Shown in pieces: positions 43,627-53,491 of a stretch of 64,000 nt of DNA (positions are counted from its first letter, which is position 1; each line of letters opens with the position of its first letter). A model generated the notes under the pieces. It was not told where the DNA came from. It saw nothing but the letters and a program-made list of their open reading frames with translations, and did not search any database. Location of the stretch: contig SVGA01000005.1 of assembly GCA_015056575.1 (NCBI GenBank), positions 124,001-188,000 of the forward strand, written 5' to 3'. Both the position numbers and the translations under genes were made by a program. The DNA comes from Butyrivibrio sp. (GTDB lineage: Bacteria > Bacillota > Clostridia > Lachnospirales > Lachnospiraceae).

Positions 43627-46392
43627 TCAGCAGACCAGCTTTACGCTACTGCCGGCAGCTCTGTCCTTGGTGACCACGATCTGCTTGTCAATCCTGTCCT
43701 TAAGGTCAGCCACATGGGAGATGATACCCACAAGCCTGTTGCCGTCGGATAGTCCGCACAGCGCCTTATATGCCTGATCCAGAGAATCGGGGTCCAAAGA
43801 GCCAAAGCCCTCGTCCACAAACATGGTGTCAATCCGTATGCCACCTGCCGATGACTGAACTTCCTCGGAAAGTCCAAGGGCCAGAGAAAGGGAAGCCATA
43901 AAGGATTCTCCTCCCGAAAGTGTCTTAACGCTTCTGCGGGAACCGTTGGCATGGTCGATGACCTCCAGTTCCAGACCGCTCTTGCTTCTGCTGTTGCTGG
44001 CTTCTTCCATGCGGTTTAACTCATACTGTCCTCCTGACATGGTCATAAGACGGATATTGGCTCTTCTTATGATCCTGTCAAAATATGTGGTCTGGATATA
44101 GGTCTCAAGAGTAACCTTGTCCTTACCGGTGAGCTTACCGGAAGCGGTATCGGTAAGGGCCTTGAGCCATGAGAGTCTGGTCTCGATCTCCGTAAGCTTA
44201 GCTGACTCTTTTTCAAGGTGCTTTTTGATCCTCTCGTTGGCGGTGATCCTTGAAACAAATACCTGACTTAAGTCTATGGTCTCCTTCTGAAGGATTGACA
44301 GCTCCTTGTGGCGCTGTTCATCTGCCTCTACATCTGTCACTTCGGAATTGGCTATTGTTTTTCCATGGCTTTCAATTGCTGCCCTTAATCCTGCTATCTT
44401 CTCATTTGCTGCCTTAAGAGCCTTATCGGCATTGTCGTAGACTTCCTGGAGCTTCGTAGCTTTGCCTTTAAGATCGTTCATCTTTGTGACTGCAGCATTT
44501 CTATTCTCAAACTTAAGCTGATCTCTCAAGGCCTCCAGCCTCCTGGTCTTCTCGGTGAGGGCAGATTCCAGAGCAGTATTCTTTTTGTTTAGTTCCTCTG
44601 TTTCCTTGTCCAGCTCCTTGAGGCTCTGCTGTGCATACTGAATGTCCTTCTCCAGCTGCCGCTTTCTATTTACCTTGGCTGTCAGGTCGGTGTATCTGTC
44701 ACGGATCACCTCGACTTCGGCCTTGATGCTCTCTGCCTTCTTACCCGCAGCATCAAAAGCTTCATGCAGATCCTCTGTATCAAGCTGAGCTTTGGTCTTC
44801 TTCCTGAGTTCTTCCGCCTTGGTGTCCAGAGCCTTTGAAAGACCGCTCACATAATTCGATTCCTCATCCCTTGCAGCCCTTGCCTTATCCCTATGTTTCT
44901 TGGCAAGTTCAAGCTCCTGCTGCGTGGGCACCTTCTCTGATCGCTTTGCCGGTTCCGGGTGGTGAGTAGAGCCGCAGACCGGGCACTTCTCCCCCTCCTT
45001 AAGGCGATCAGCCAGAATCCCTGCCTGTCCGTCCATGTAGTTCTGCTCCATGACTTCATAGTCATGATCGATCTTCATGAATTCATCGCTTGTATTCTTA
45101 TAGGACAGCTGCGCACTTCTAAGTCCAGCCTCATCCTTATTGTATATCTCAAGGTCCTGTATAAGCTCCTGCACAGCCTTGTAAGATTCCCCGGTCTTCT
45201 CGAACTCATTGGAAGCCTTCTCAAGCTCAACCTCTACGTTCTTTAAGGCTTCCTGCTCTTCCTCAAGCTTCCCGAGCTCTTCATTTCTTACTTCCCGGGA
45301 CTCTAACAGATCTCCCAGTTCCTCTCTGCCCTCTTTAAGAGTCTTCTCAGAACCGGCTATTTCCTTGGCAAGAGCCTCGGCTTCGTCATAGTTATGAAGC
45401 TCTGCTCCGATGGTGGCCGACGCTTTCTCAAGTTCACTCTTCCCCTTAAGGTCATCCCTGGCTCTCTCAAAAGCCTTGGAAAGTTCCAGGGCTTTGGGCT
45501 CACTTTGGGCAAGCTCTTCCCTGGCCTTTTCCAGCTCCATCCTGGTCTTCTCAAGGGCCATTGCCGCGCCCAGTCTGTTATTGACCTGCTCCAGCTCTTC
45601 GCCTATTTTGGCCAGAGCCTCAACATTTTTCCTGTCAGAATCCCTGTCCTTGCCAATCAGTTTATCCAAAAGCTCTGCCACATCCGCAACAGGCATCTCT
45701 CCTGCTTTGGCCTTGTCTACATCTATAGACAGAACATCGTCCTTGTCGCACTGGATTCCTGATATATACTGGCTTATGGCCTTCTTGCCATCCTGGACCT
45801 CACCGTAGAGTTCCCTGTATTTCTGATCCAGTCTGTCCTGAAGCTTGAGAAAATATGAGGTCTTGAACAGTTCCCTGAAGATTTTGATCCTCTCGTCAGT
45901 TCCCGATAGAAGGAGCTTCAGAAAGTCTCCCTGAGCAAGCATGGCGATCTGAGAAAACTGGTCCTTGTTTACCCCCAGAAGTTCCTCCACAGCTCCGGTG
46001 ACATCCGTCGTCCTGGTAACTATCCTGCCATCGGGATAATGCAGCTCAGCCCCGGCCTTCTCCTGGGTCAATCCATCGCCCCTTCTGGCCGGACGCATAT
46101 AATCGGGATTCCTTCTTATGAGATACTCCTTTCCCTCATGGGCAAAGGTAAGTTCCACATATGTAGGTGTGGCCGGGTCCGCATACTTGGAGCGGAACAT
46201 TCCCGAAGTCCTGTTCTCGCCGCTGGCCTCGCCAAAGAGCGCATAGCAAATAGCATCAAAAATAGTAGTCTTGCCTGCTCCGGTATCTCCGGTTATAAGG
46301 TAAAGTCCGCTGCTGCCCAACTCGCTCATGGGAAGGGTAACCTCACCTGCATAGGGACCAAATGCCGACATTTTAAGATTTAAAGGTCTCAT
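43627..46392 (-). CDS. sbcC: Exonuclease subunit SbcC (Rad50-like)
   Basis: The 921-aa ATPase works with SbcD to cut hairpins and palindromes behind the replication fork. It has a Walker A motif at about 35-42 (GDTGAGKTT), long coiled coils, a zinc hook CPVC at about residue 465-470, the ABC signature LSGGESFMASL near residue 815, and a Walker B/D-loop (MFVDEGFGSLD). The start is four bases after the sbcD stop, so translation is coupled. Length is typical of the shorter Gram-positive forms. Confidence 0.96.
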   Translation of the reverse strand: MRPLNLKMSAFGPYAGEVTLPMSELGSSGLYLITGDTGAGKTTIFDAICYALFGEASGENRTSGMFRSKYADPATPTYVELTFAHEGKEYLIRRNPDYMRPARRGDGLTQEKAGAELHYPDGRIVTRTTDVTGAVEELLGVNKDQFSQIAMLAQGDFLKLLLSGTDERIKIFRELFKTSYFLKLQDRLDQKYRELYGEVQDGKKAISQYISGIQCDKDDVLSIDVDKAKAGEMPVADVAELLDKLIGKDRDSDRKNVEALAKIGEELEQVNNRLGAAMALEKTRMELEKAREELAQSEPKALELSKAFERARDDLKGKSELEKASATIGAELHNYDEAEALAKEIAGSEKTLKEGREELGDLLESREVRNEELGKLEEEQEALKNVEVELEKASNEFEKTGESYKAVQELIQDLEIYNKDEAGLRSAQLSYKNTSDEFMKIDHDYEVMEQNYMDGQAGILADRLKEGEKCPVCGSTHHPEPAKRSEKVPTQQELELAKKHRDKARAARDEESNYVSGLSKALDTKAEELRKKTKAQLDTEDLHEAFDAAGKKAESIKAEVEVIRDRYTDLTAKVNRKRQLEKDIQYAQQSLKELDKETEELNKKNTALESALTEKTRRLEALRDQLKFENRNAAVTKMNDLKGKATKLQEVYDNADKALKAANEKIAGLRAAIESHGKTIANSEVTDVEADEQRHKELSILQKETIDLSQVFVSRITANERIKKHLEKESAKLTEIETRLSWLKALTDTASGKLTGKDKVTLETYIQTTYFDRIIRRANIRLMTMSGGQYELNRMEEASNSRSKSGLELEVIDHANGSRRSVKTLSGGESFMASLSLALGLSEEVQSSAGGIRIDTMFVDEGFGSLDPDSLDQAYKALCGLSDGNRLVGIISHVADLKDRIDKQIVVTKDRAAGSSVKLVC

Positions 46393-46395
46393 AGT

Positions 46396-47526
46396 TTACA
46401 CCTCCCACACAGATTCAATGCACCCGGCAACGAACTGCCTCTGCTCGTCGCTCATGGGCCGGTTGTTCTGTTTCTCATAGAATTCATCAAAAAGCTCCAA
46501 CGGGCTCTTCCTCTCAACATCCTGAACTTCCTCAATAACCTGCTGACTCCGGGTTCTCTTATTGTCATAGGTAAGCTTCATAAGATTGGGATATATCACC
46601 CTGAGCTTAGCTGCCGCATCTATGACATCATTCTCATCTGTGAGAACCACATGGATGTAATCCTCAAGATTGGTGCCCTCATAGTTCTTCTTATTGGTGA
46701 TCTCCTCGTAGGTTCCTCTGATCTCCCTAAGGTCACGCTTTGGTACCAGCGGGATCTCGCTGATCCTCACATCGCCCTTGGGTCCCATCTCAACCACTGT
46801 CACAGACTTTTTATGATCCTTCTCAGAGAAGGAGTACTTAAGAGGAGTTCCGCAATACCGCAGGGTATCTCTTCCTATCCTCTGCTTGCCATGAATATGC
46901 CCCAGCGCCACGTAGTCGAAGGCATCAAAAACAGAGGCGTCCACATTGTCAAGTCCGCCCACGGAAACCTCCTCTGACTCGCACCTTGCGGCTCCCGTCA
47001 CAAACTGATGTGCCACAAGGATGTTACGAGCACTCTCATCCACCTGCATCTTCTCAACGGCAACACGGCAGGCATCGGTATAATCCCCGATCTCCTCATC
47101 CGGGAAAAGAGCTCTCATGATCACCGGCTTTATGAAAGGAAGAAGGTAGATATTAACAGGCCCATTGTCATCTTCCAGCGTGAAACATTCTGCCTTGCCG
47201 GAATAAACAGGAGACAGATGTATCCCCGCAAGATTGGCAAACTGCCCGTGATCGGCAAATCTTATGGCAGAATCGTGGTTGCCGCTTATGGCAAAGACCG
47301 GGACCTTCTTGTCCGCAAGACTTACAAGAAATTCATCCCACAGCTTCATTGCGTCCTCGCTGGGAACGGATTTGTCGTAAACATCCCCGGCGATGAGAAT
47401 GCCATCAGGCTTCTGCTCATTAACTATGGTCAAGATCTCCTTCAGAATATATTTCTGATCTTCTATCATGGAAAATTCGTTGACTCTTTTCCCAAGGTGA
47501 AGATCCGATAAATGTAATAATTTCAT
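46396..47526 (-). CDS. sbcD: Exonuclease subunit SbcD (Mre11-like)
   Basis: The 376-aa metallophosphoesterase is the nuclease partner of SbcC. Phosphoesterase motifs are in place: HLSDLHLGK, GDVYDKS, SGNHDSAIR, and ALGHIHGKQ. A capping domain follows from about residue 260. It is the first gene of the sbcDC operon. Confidence 0.96.
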   Translation of the reverse strand: MKLLHLSDLHLGKRVNEFSMIEDQKYILKEILTIVNEQKPDGILIAGDVYDKSVPSEDAMKLWDEFLVSLADKKVPVFAISGNHDSAIRFADHGQFANLAGIHLSPVYSGKAECFTLEDDNGPVNIYLLPFIKPVIMRALFPDEEIGDYTDACRVAVEKMQVDESARNILVAHQFVTGAARCESEEVSVGGLDNVDASVFDAFDYVALGHIHGKQRIGRDTLRYCGTPLKYSFSEKDHKKSVTVVEMGPKGDVRISEIPLVPKRDLREIRGTYEEITNKKNYEGTNLEDYIHVVLTDENDVIDAAAKLRVIYPNLMKLTYDNKRTRSQQVIEEVQDVERKSPLELFDEFYEKQNNRPMSDEQRQFVAGCIESVWEV

Positions 47527-47665
47527 GCTGTACCCTCCAAATGCGCCGCCCCGGGCGCTGTGCTGATTCTAATTATAACATTTTGGTGGGGTATAAAAAG
47601 GACTTATGCAGGCAGAAATGACTGATTATTCTGAAAGTTTGAACTTTGTGTGTTTAGATTGAAAT

Positions 47666-47766
47666 GATTGATGAAAATTTATCAATCCTATGGTAAAATT
47701 TTGGAGTTGTCGACATGACAATATTTGTTATTCTGTCGGGCAGAATATGCGGCCCGACTATTTTTA
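47666..47766 (+). promoter_or_regulatory. Structured leader before the subtilisin-like gene
   Basis: Two perfect 7-bp inverted repeats lie here. GATTGAT...ATCAATC (47666-47687, 8-base centre) could be an operator. GTCGGGC...GCCCGAC (47735-47758, 10-base loop) is followed by TATTTTTATA and looks like an attenuator 15 bases before the start codon. A possible upstream open frame starts at ATG 47715 with GGAG eight bases before it; it runs through the hairpin and overlaps the protease start in another frame (stop at 47903). Nothing else stands out in the 255-base gap. Confidence 0.4.
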
Positions 47767-47781
47767 TACAGAGGGAAGAGT

Positions 47782-50700
47782 ATGTGGAAGAAAAATGTGA
47801 AAAGATTTTTTGCTGCGGTAATGGCGGCCACCATTATCGTTCAACAGACAAATGTATCCTTGGCCATGGAGGAGAACGCAGGCTTTGTATCTGCGGAGAA
47901 TGACGCAAATTCCAAAAGCGATGCCTCCAAAGCAGAATCAGAAGATTCAGAAAAAGACGCTGCGCACGGGGAAAGCGCAGACGAAGAGGCCAAAGGAGGA
48001 GAATCAGTCTCCGATGAAGCTTCCAATGAAAGCACCGACAAAAAGAGCGATGAAACCGTGGATAATGATGCCAACGGCACAAACTCCGGCAATGAGAGTT
48101 CGGATAACGGCAGCTCTTTGGATGAAGATGCAGCTGAAACCGGTGATCCTTCAGATGAAGCGGAATCAGACAACTCCGACGATGAAAGCGATGGAGATGA
48201 CACCGAATCTTCAGACGAGTCTGAGGGAAAAGAGACATCTGCCGGCGATGATGATCTTGTTGCCGATGATGCTAAAAGCGAGCTTCCTGAAGGCGTAAAC
48301 GGAATGCCTGAGGGAACAGAGCTCTCAGACCTTCAGGAGGATCTTAAAAAGAGCGCTTCAAAAGACAGCTCTTTTGACCAATTTGAAGGGCTTACTGAGG
48401 GCGAAGACTATGTGAAGAATCAGGTTATAACCCTGGCTGATTCAAGGGAGGAAGCCGAAGCTGTAGCTTATGCATATGCAGGCGAACTCGAGAGCTACTC
48501 TTACGGAGTTGCTGTCATCAATCTTAAGGACAGCGAGGTTACTGTTTCCGATGCTTATTCATATGGTCTTAATGATGACTATGACCTGCCTTATGTAGAG
48601 CCCAACTATATTACCAACGAAGAGCCTTCAGGGCTGGTGGATTCTGTAAATGACTCCCAGCTCTTTAATGCTTCAGGCTCTGTTGCATCAGGAAACGGCT
48701 TTGTTGAGAGATGGTATACCGACAAGCTTCAGGATCCATTTCTTAATCCTTTGAATGCAAACTACCAGTGGCATCACGACATGATAAACACCTATTCCGC
48801 CTGGGGTGTGACCACAGGAAGCAAGAATGTCACCGTAGCAGTCATTGACACAGGTGTAAATACTGCTCACGAAGATCTTAAGGCTGCTTCAAACGGAGCC
48901 ACCACTACTGCTACGCTCATTGCAAGCGGTGCAGAAGCCGGAGACACCCAGGGTCACGGTACCCATGTTGCCGGAATAATTGCAGGAAGACTTAACAATC
49001 AGATGGGTGCAGGCATAGCTCCCGGGGTTAATATCCTCGCTTTGAAAATTTCCAAAGGAAATACCATTTCTACCGACAGCATTCTCGCAGCTATCAACTA
49101 TGCCGCAGGATGCGAGGTTGTGAACGACAAGGTTGTCTATAAAGGAAGAAGGGCAGATATTGCCAACTTAAGTCTTGGGGAGTCCATCTCAGGAACCCTC
49201 TATCAGACAGCTGTTGACCACGCCTACAAAGCTGGGGTCACTCTGGTTGTAGCCATGGGTAATGACAACGGTTCCAATCACATTAGTTATCCCGCAGCCT
49301 GCAATCACGTAATTGCAGTATGCTCAGTTGACCAGAGCGGAAGTCTTTCAAGCTTTTCAACCACCGGTTCCTGGGCAGATATTTCCGCTCCCGGAACACA
49401 TATCTATTCAGCTTCAAACACCAATAACAGCGGCTATGTCTATAAGAACGGTACTTCCATGGCTGCTCCTGTAGTTACCGGAGCCTGCGCTCTTTACATG
49501 AGTGCAGTAGGTCATGTTGACCCCGATACCATGGAGAAGGTGATCAAATCCGCTGTATCAGGAAATGCAGGATCAGGTTCCGGCAAAGGAATCCTGGACC
49601 TTGCAAAGATCTTTGGCGGAGACACCGCAGCACCTTACATTGCGCTTAAAGCAAGCGATTCAAAGACACTTATCGGTGAAGCCGTAAGCGGCAGCTCCTC
49701 CACTGTTTCTTACGATGTGGCAAAGGACTCAAAGCTTACCTTTACGCCTCTTAACTTTGGAGGAAGCACCGAAGGCAACGCCAAGACAAAGATTGTTTAT
49801 ACTTCTGACGGCACAGCTCCTTCAGTATTTAACGGAGAGGTTTTAAACGGCACAGCCATCTCTCCTTCCTCAGCTGTGTCAGTAAACACACTGACCGGAA
49901 CCATCACAGAAAAAACCAGGGTTACCGTAAAGGCAGCCGCAGTAACAGGCATGGGAGTAATGGGCAAGATCACAACTCTTACCTTTACCGTGAATCCCAC
50001 TCTTACAGGTACAGGCTCTTCAGCCGGCAACCTGGAAATAAAGATTACCAACGCTCCAAAGGAGATTGTAGCCGGCAAATCTATAAAGCTCGAAGCTCAG
50101 GTCACAGCAGGCGGTAAGAGCGAAGGCATTTCACAGAAGGTAACCTGGAAGATCAGCTCTTACAAGGGCACAGATCTCTCCAAGTGCAAGATAAACGCTT
50201 CAAACGGAACACTTTCAACAGTTGCAGGCAAAACCGGAGAACTGGTTGTTTCCTGTTCTGCCGCAGGTTCAAGCAAGTCTGCCACAGCTACAATCAAGGT
50301 AAGCAGCGTATCACCTGTTAAGACACTTTCCGTAGCAACTGCTAACCCGGCACTTGGATTCAATTACAGCTCGACTCCTGCCACCGGCCAGACCACTGTC
50401 GTATATGTTTCAGCAATGACTGATAACGCAGGACATAACCTGCTTACAGATAATGCATTCAGCAATAAGACACTTCAGTGGATTTCATCCAATCCAAATG
50501 TGGTTACCGTAACAGGCACTGCCACTAAGGCTCTCAGCCTTAAGGACAAAACCGGAAAAGCCGTTTCAGCAAACGTTCCTGCTGTAAATATCAAGGCAGT
50601 AGGCGCCGGAACAGCTTCAATCACCTGCAAGGTCCTTGACGGTTCAGGAAAGTCAGCCAAGATAAACATCAAGGTTACAGCAGATCCGGCCAAAAAAGTT

Positions 50701-53109
50701 ACTGCCATCGCTCTTTTCGAAGGCAGCACCGCTACTGCAGCAAAGAGTGTATTTTCAGGAGCAGGCTCTTTTTCCATAACTGCGAAGCAGACCTGTGCCG
50801 ACAAGGGTTCAAACTATTTAAATCCTGTCTGGAGCACCAGCAACAGCAAGGTTGCTTCCATAGTAGCAAACGGAAATAAAGTGACAATCACTCCTGTTGC
50901 CAAGGGAACAGCAAACATCACCTGTGCCGCTACAGACGGATCAGGAAAAAAAGCTGTGCTTAAAGTAACCGTTCTTCAGGCCGTTACAAATATCACCGTT
51001 TCAGGCCAGAAGTACATTGCAGCCGGCACAAGCGCTAAATTTGCAGCAACTGTTCTTCCGGCAACAGCCAACAACAAGAAGATAACCTGGAGCTTTGCGG
51101 ATGATGCTACAGCTAAGAAGCTGGCAGCCGAGGGTATTACAATAAATGCAGCAAACGGCACAGTCAGCGTAGCTAAGGGATGCGCTCACAGCGGAAAGAT
51201 AACCGTTAAGGCAACCGCCACAGACGGCAAAGGATGCTCCGGCACATATACCTTTGAAGTTCGTGAGAAGACCACGAAGGTTACTGCAGCTGTTGATACA
51301 AAAGGAACAGCAAAGGGATACAATAACGCAAATATCAATTATTCAAATACACTTTCAACTACTGTGAAGGGAAGCTACCTTAACACCACCAGAATCGTTG
51401 CTTCATCGTTAAATGCAGAAGGCAAGGACAATAAGTCAGAATTAGTATTTAAGTCAAGCAACGAAAAGATTGCAAAGGTTCAGGCAGCCGGCAACAATAC
51501 AGCGATCGTAACTGCTGTGGGCAATGGTACTGCCAATATCACAGCAACAGCCCAGGATGGATCCGGGAAGTCGGCAAGTGTCAAGATCACTGTTGTTCAG
51601 CTGGTTGAAAAAGTTGTTGTCACAGGTCAGCCCGTGGTGCCTGTTGGAAACAAAGCATCATTTAAGGCCGAGGTATATCCCGCGACATCCAGCAACAAAA
51701 AACTCAAGTGGGACGTTTATTACATCAACGTCAATATTAAAAAACAAATAAGCAGCGTAACCGTAAATTCAAACGGAGTAGTTACAGTTGCCCCCGATGC
51801 TCCTATCGGGAAATATGAAATCACCGCAACTCCTTTGGATACCGGAATTGTTCCGACTTCTTACGTCGCGACATCCTTTACAACAGTAAAGAATAAGGCA
51901 AATCATGTATCCATCAGATCGGTATCCTCCATGAGAAAAGACAGTGTTAATATTCCTGTTGAGAAAGGGGATCCACTTACCTTAGCGAAGATCATGTCAT
52001 CATGCCGGCTTTACGACACCAATATTGAAGACCCTGACGGATTCAATGAAACAGAGACATTTCTTCAAGCTACTGCCTCAAACTCCAGTAAAGCAAACAT
52101 TGAAAGGGAGGTCTGCCAAACTTTCCAATGGAGCAGCAGCAATCCAAAAGTTGCTACGGTAGAGGAAAGAACACTTCGTTATGACCATGGGTCAATGAAA
52201 GTTGCCGTGGTTAAGGGTGTTAAGCCGGGAACCGCCAATATCACCTGTACTGTTCCTGATGGTTCAGGCACAAAAGCCACTCTGAAAGTGACCGTCATCA
52301 CTCCTGCTTCAGGCATTGAGGTGGTAGGAGCCAATAACCTAACTGAAGGCCCCGGTTCACCTTCCTATGATTATCTGGTAGGAGAAGGAGTAACCACTAA
52401 TGTTAAGGGTGCCCTTGGAAGCGCCTACGGAAAGCCCACCGTTTCAGCTGTTGAATGGAGCTACGAACTGGGATTCATCCAGTTAAAAGACAAAAACTAT
52501 TCATTTATCAGCATGAATAATAAGTATAGCAACACGGCTGCATCCTCACTTCCTGAATTCTGCCACAAGAACAAGTACTTCTTTACCATGTCAGGCAGCA
52601 AGTTGAAGGTTCAAAGTACTGCAGCCATAAACAAGGCCCTCGCAAACATCTACAAAAATTACGGCAGCAATTTTGATTTAAATGTCGTTCCTGCAGTAAG
52701 GGTTACAGCGAAGACAACAGACGGAACAGGCTATTCGTCATCCAAGGTATTTATGACTTCCAATCCCACAAAGTGGATCAAGGCATCATACCCTGATAAG
52801 GATGGTTCAGGATACAGCTACTATTCAGCATACAGGATTCCGTCCTACTTTATAACAAACAGCGCTTGTGCCTCTATCAGGCTGGAAACCAATCTGGATT
52901 CATTCTCAAGCGTCCCTCAGCAGGCTTTCAGCGTTACCAGTAGTAATCCCAAGGTGGCCACAGGTGTTGCTGAGTACTTCAATGCATTTAAGGACGGTGA
53001 CAAGAATGTAGTTACGGTCTACCCCCACGCAAAGGGTACCACCAAGCTCACCATCACTGCCCTTGACGGCACCAACAAGAAAATCACCATAACGATTCAG
53101 GTTAACTGA
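47782..53109 (+). CDS. Secreted subtilisin-like protease (S8) with Ig-like repeats
   Basis: The 1775-aa protein starts at ATG 47782 (GAGGG upstream; the longer open frame lacks a signal peptide). Order: signal peptide (1-28), acidic D/E/S/N linker (30-195), an I9-like propeptide (about 205-290), the S8 catalytic domain (about 325-610) with Asp356 (VAVIDTGVN), His392 (GHGTHVAGI), oxyanion Asn494 and Ser559 (NGTSMAAP), then eight to nine Big_2-type Ig-like domains (typified by GTANITC..DGSGK) to the C-terminus. No sortase motif, membrane helix or wall-binding repeat is visible, so attachment is unclear. It has its own terminator. The substrate is unknown. Confidence 0.93.
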   Translation: MWKKNVKRFFAAVMAATIIVQQTNVSLAMEENAGFVSAENDANSKSDASKAESEDSEKDAAHGESADEEAKGGESVSDEASNESTDKKSDETVDNDANGTNSGNESSDNGSSLDEDAAETGDPSDEAESDNSDDESDGDDTESSDESEGKETSAGDDDLVADDAKSELPEGVNGMPEGTELSDLQEDLKKSASKDSSFDQFEGLTEGEDYVKNQVITLADSREEAEAVAYAYAGELESYSYGVAVINLKDSEVTVSDAYSYGLNDDYDLPYVEPNYITNEEPSGLVDSVNDSQLFNASGSVASGNGFVERWYTDKLQDPFLNPLNANYQWHHDMINTYSAWGVTTGSKNVTVAVIDTGVNTAHEDLKAASNGATTTATLIASGAEAGDTQGHGTHVAGIIAGRLNNQMGAGIAPGVNILALKISKGNTISTDSILAAINYAAGCEVVNDKVVYKGRRADIANLSLGESISGTLYQTAVDHAYKAGVTLVVAMGNDNGSNHISYPAACNHVIAVCSVDQSGSLSSFSTTGSWADISAPGTHIYSASNTNNSGYVYKNGTSMAAPVVTGACALYMSAVGHVDPDTMEKVIKSAVSGNAGSGSGKGILDLAKIFGGDTAAPYIALKASDSKTLIGEAVSGSSSTVSYDVAKDSKLTFTPLNFGGSTEGNAKTKIVYTSDGTAPSVFNGEVLNGTAISPSSAVSVNTLTGTITEKTRVTVKAAAVTGMGVMGKITTLTFTVNPTLTGTGSSAGNLEIKITNAPKEIVAGKSIKLEAQVTAGGKSEGISQKVTWKISSYKGTDLSKCKINASNGTLSTVAGKTGELVVSCSAAGSSKSATATIKVSSVSPVKTLSVATANPALGFNYSSTPATGQTTVVYVSAMTDNAGHNLLTDNAFSNKTLQWISSNPNVVTVTGTATKALSLKDKTGKAVSANVPAVNIKAVGAGTASITCKVLDGSGKSAKINIKVTADPAKKVTAIALFEGSTATAAKSVFSGAGSFSITAKQTCADKGSNYLNPVWSTSNSKVASIVANGNKVTITPVAKGTANITCAATDGSGKKAVLKVTVLQAVTNITVSGQKYIAAGTSAKFAATVLPATANNKKITWSFADDATAKKLAAEGITINAANGTVSVAKGCAHSGKITVKATATDGKGCSGTYTFEVREKTTKVTAAVDTKGTAKGYNNANINYSNTLSTTVKGSYLNTTRIVASSLNAEGKDNKSELVFKSSNEKIAKVQAAGNNTAIVTAVGNGTANITATAQDGSGKSASVKITVVQLVEKVVVTGQPVVPVGNKASFKAEVYPATSSNKKLKWDVYYINVNIKKQISSVTVNSNGVVTVAPDAPIGKYEITATPLDTGIVPTSYVATSFTTVKNKANHVSIRSVSSMRKDSVNIPVEKGDPLTLAKIMSSCRLYDTNIEDPDGFNETETFLQATASNSSKANIEREVCQTFQWSSSNPKVATVEERTLRYDHGSMKVAVVKGVKPGTANITCTVPDGSGTKATLKVTVITPASGIEVVGANNLTEGPGSPSYDYLVGEGVTTNVKGALGSAYGKPTVSAVEWSYELGFIQLKDKNYSFISMNNKYSNTAASSLPEFCHKNKYFFTMSGSKLKVQSTAAINKALANIYKNYGSNFDLNVVPAVRVTAKTTDGTGYSSSKVFMTSNPTKWIKASYPDKDGSGYSYYSAYRIPSYFITNSACASIRLETNLDSFSSVPQQAFSVTSSNPKVATGVAEYFNAFKDGDKNVVTVYPHAKGTTKLTITALDGTNKKITITIQVN

Positions 53110-53166
53110 GCATGATAAGGTATGATGCATAGTTGCAAGTCTATAGCATAATTACGAGTCTATCGC

Positions 53167-53200
53167 AAAAGGCTCCCCGAAAGATATCGGGGAGCCTTTT
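53167..53200 (+). terminator. Terminator of the subtilisin-like gene
   Basis: AAAAGGCTCCCCGA and TCGGGGAGCCTTTT form a perfect 14-bp stem with a six-base loop, 57 bases after the stop codon. Confidence 0.9.
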
Positions 53201-53251
53201 ATTGATAATGGCGTACTAGTTGTGTTAGGGACACGATTTGTTCTTGTAGAG

Positions 53252-53330
53252 GCTGTGGTGACTGTAGTGGATGTGGAATCAATGATGGCTGTGGCGAATG
53301 TGGCAGCAATGGCGGCCGTGGTGGTAGCAG
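53252..53330. repeat. Degenerate GGCTGTGG-type repeat, left flank of repeat locus C
   Basis: GGCTGTGG and variants (GGATGTGG, GAATGTGG, GGCCGTGG) recur several times in about 80 bases before element copy C. The units are much more diverged than at the other flanks, so this is only a weak tandem repeat. Confidence 0.4.
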
Positions 53331-53341
53331 AAAAAAGCCTG

Positions 53342-53484
53342 TTTTTCCAAAAATGGTAATAATTTGGAAATTTAGCGGAAAAATGAGCATTTTTTTCCAA
53401 ACCACCTCACTTATCGGCTATAATTCAAGTCAAATTACAGTGTTTTGGAAAAGAATCGCTACTCTAGTGAAAATATTTCCAAAT
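53342..53484 (+). other. TTTCCAAA/TTTGGAAA structured element, copy C
   Basis: Blocks are TTTTTCCAAAAA (53342-53353), AATTTGGAAATT (53361-53372), TTTTTTTCCAAA (53390-53401), TTTTGGAAAA (53443-53452) and GAAAATATTTCCAAAT (53469-53484). CC/GG spacings are 19, 31, 50 and 32, against 19, 31, 49 and 32 in copy B. Copies B and C also share the 11-mer TATAATTCAAG, but in different gaps. The copy lies between two convergent genes, the protease and the PHP phosphoesterase. Confidence 0.75.
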
Positions 53485-53491
53485 CCCACCA

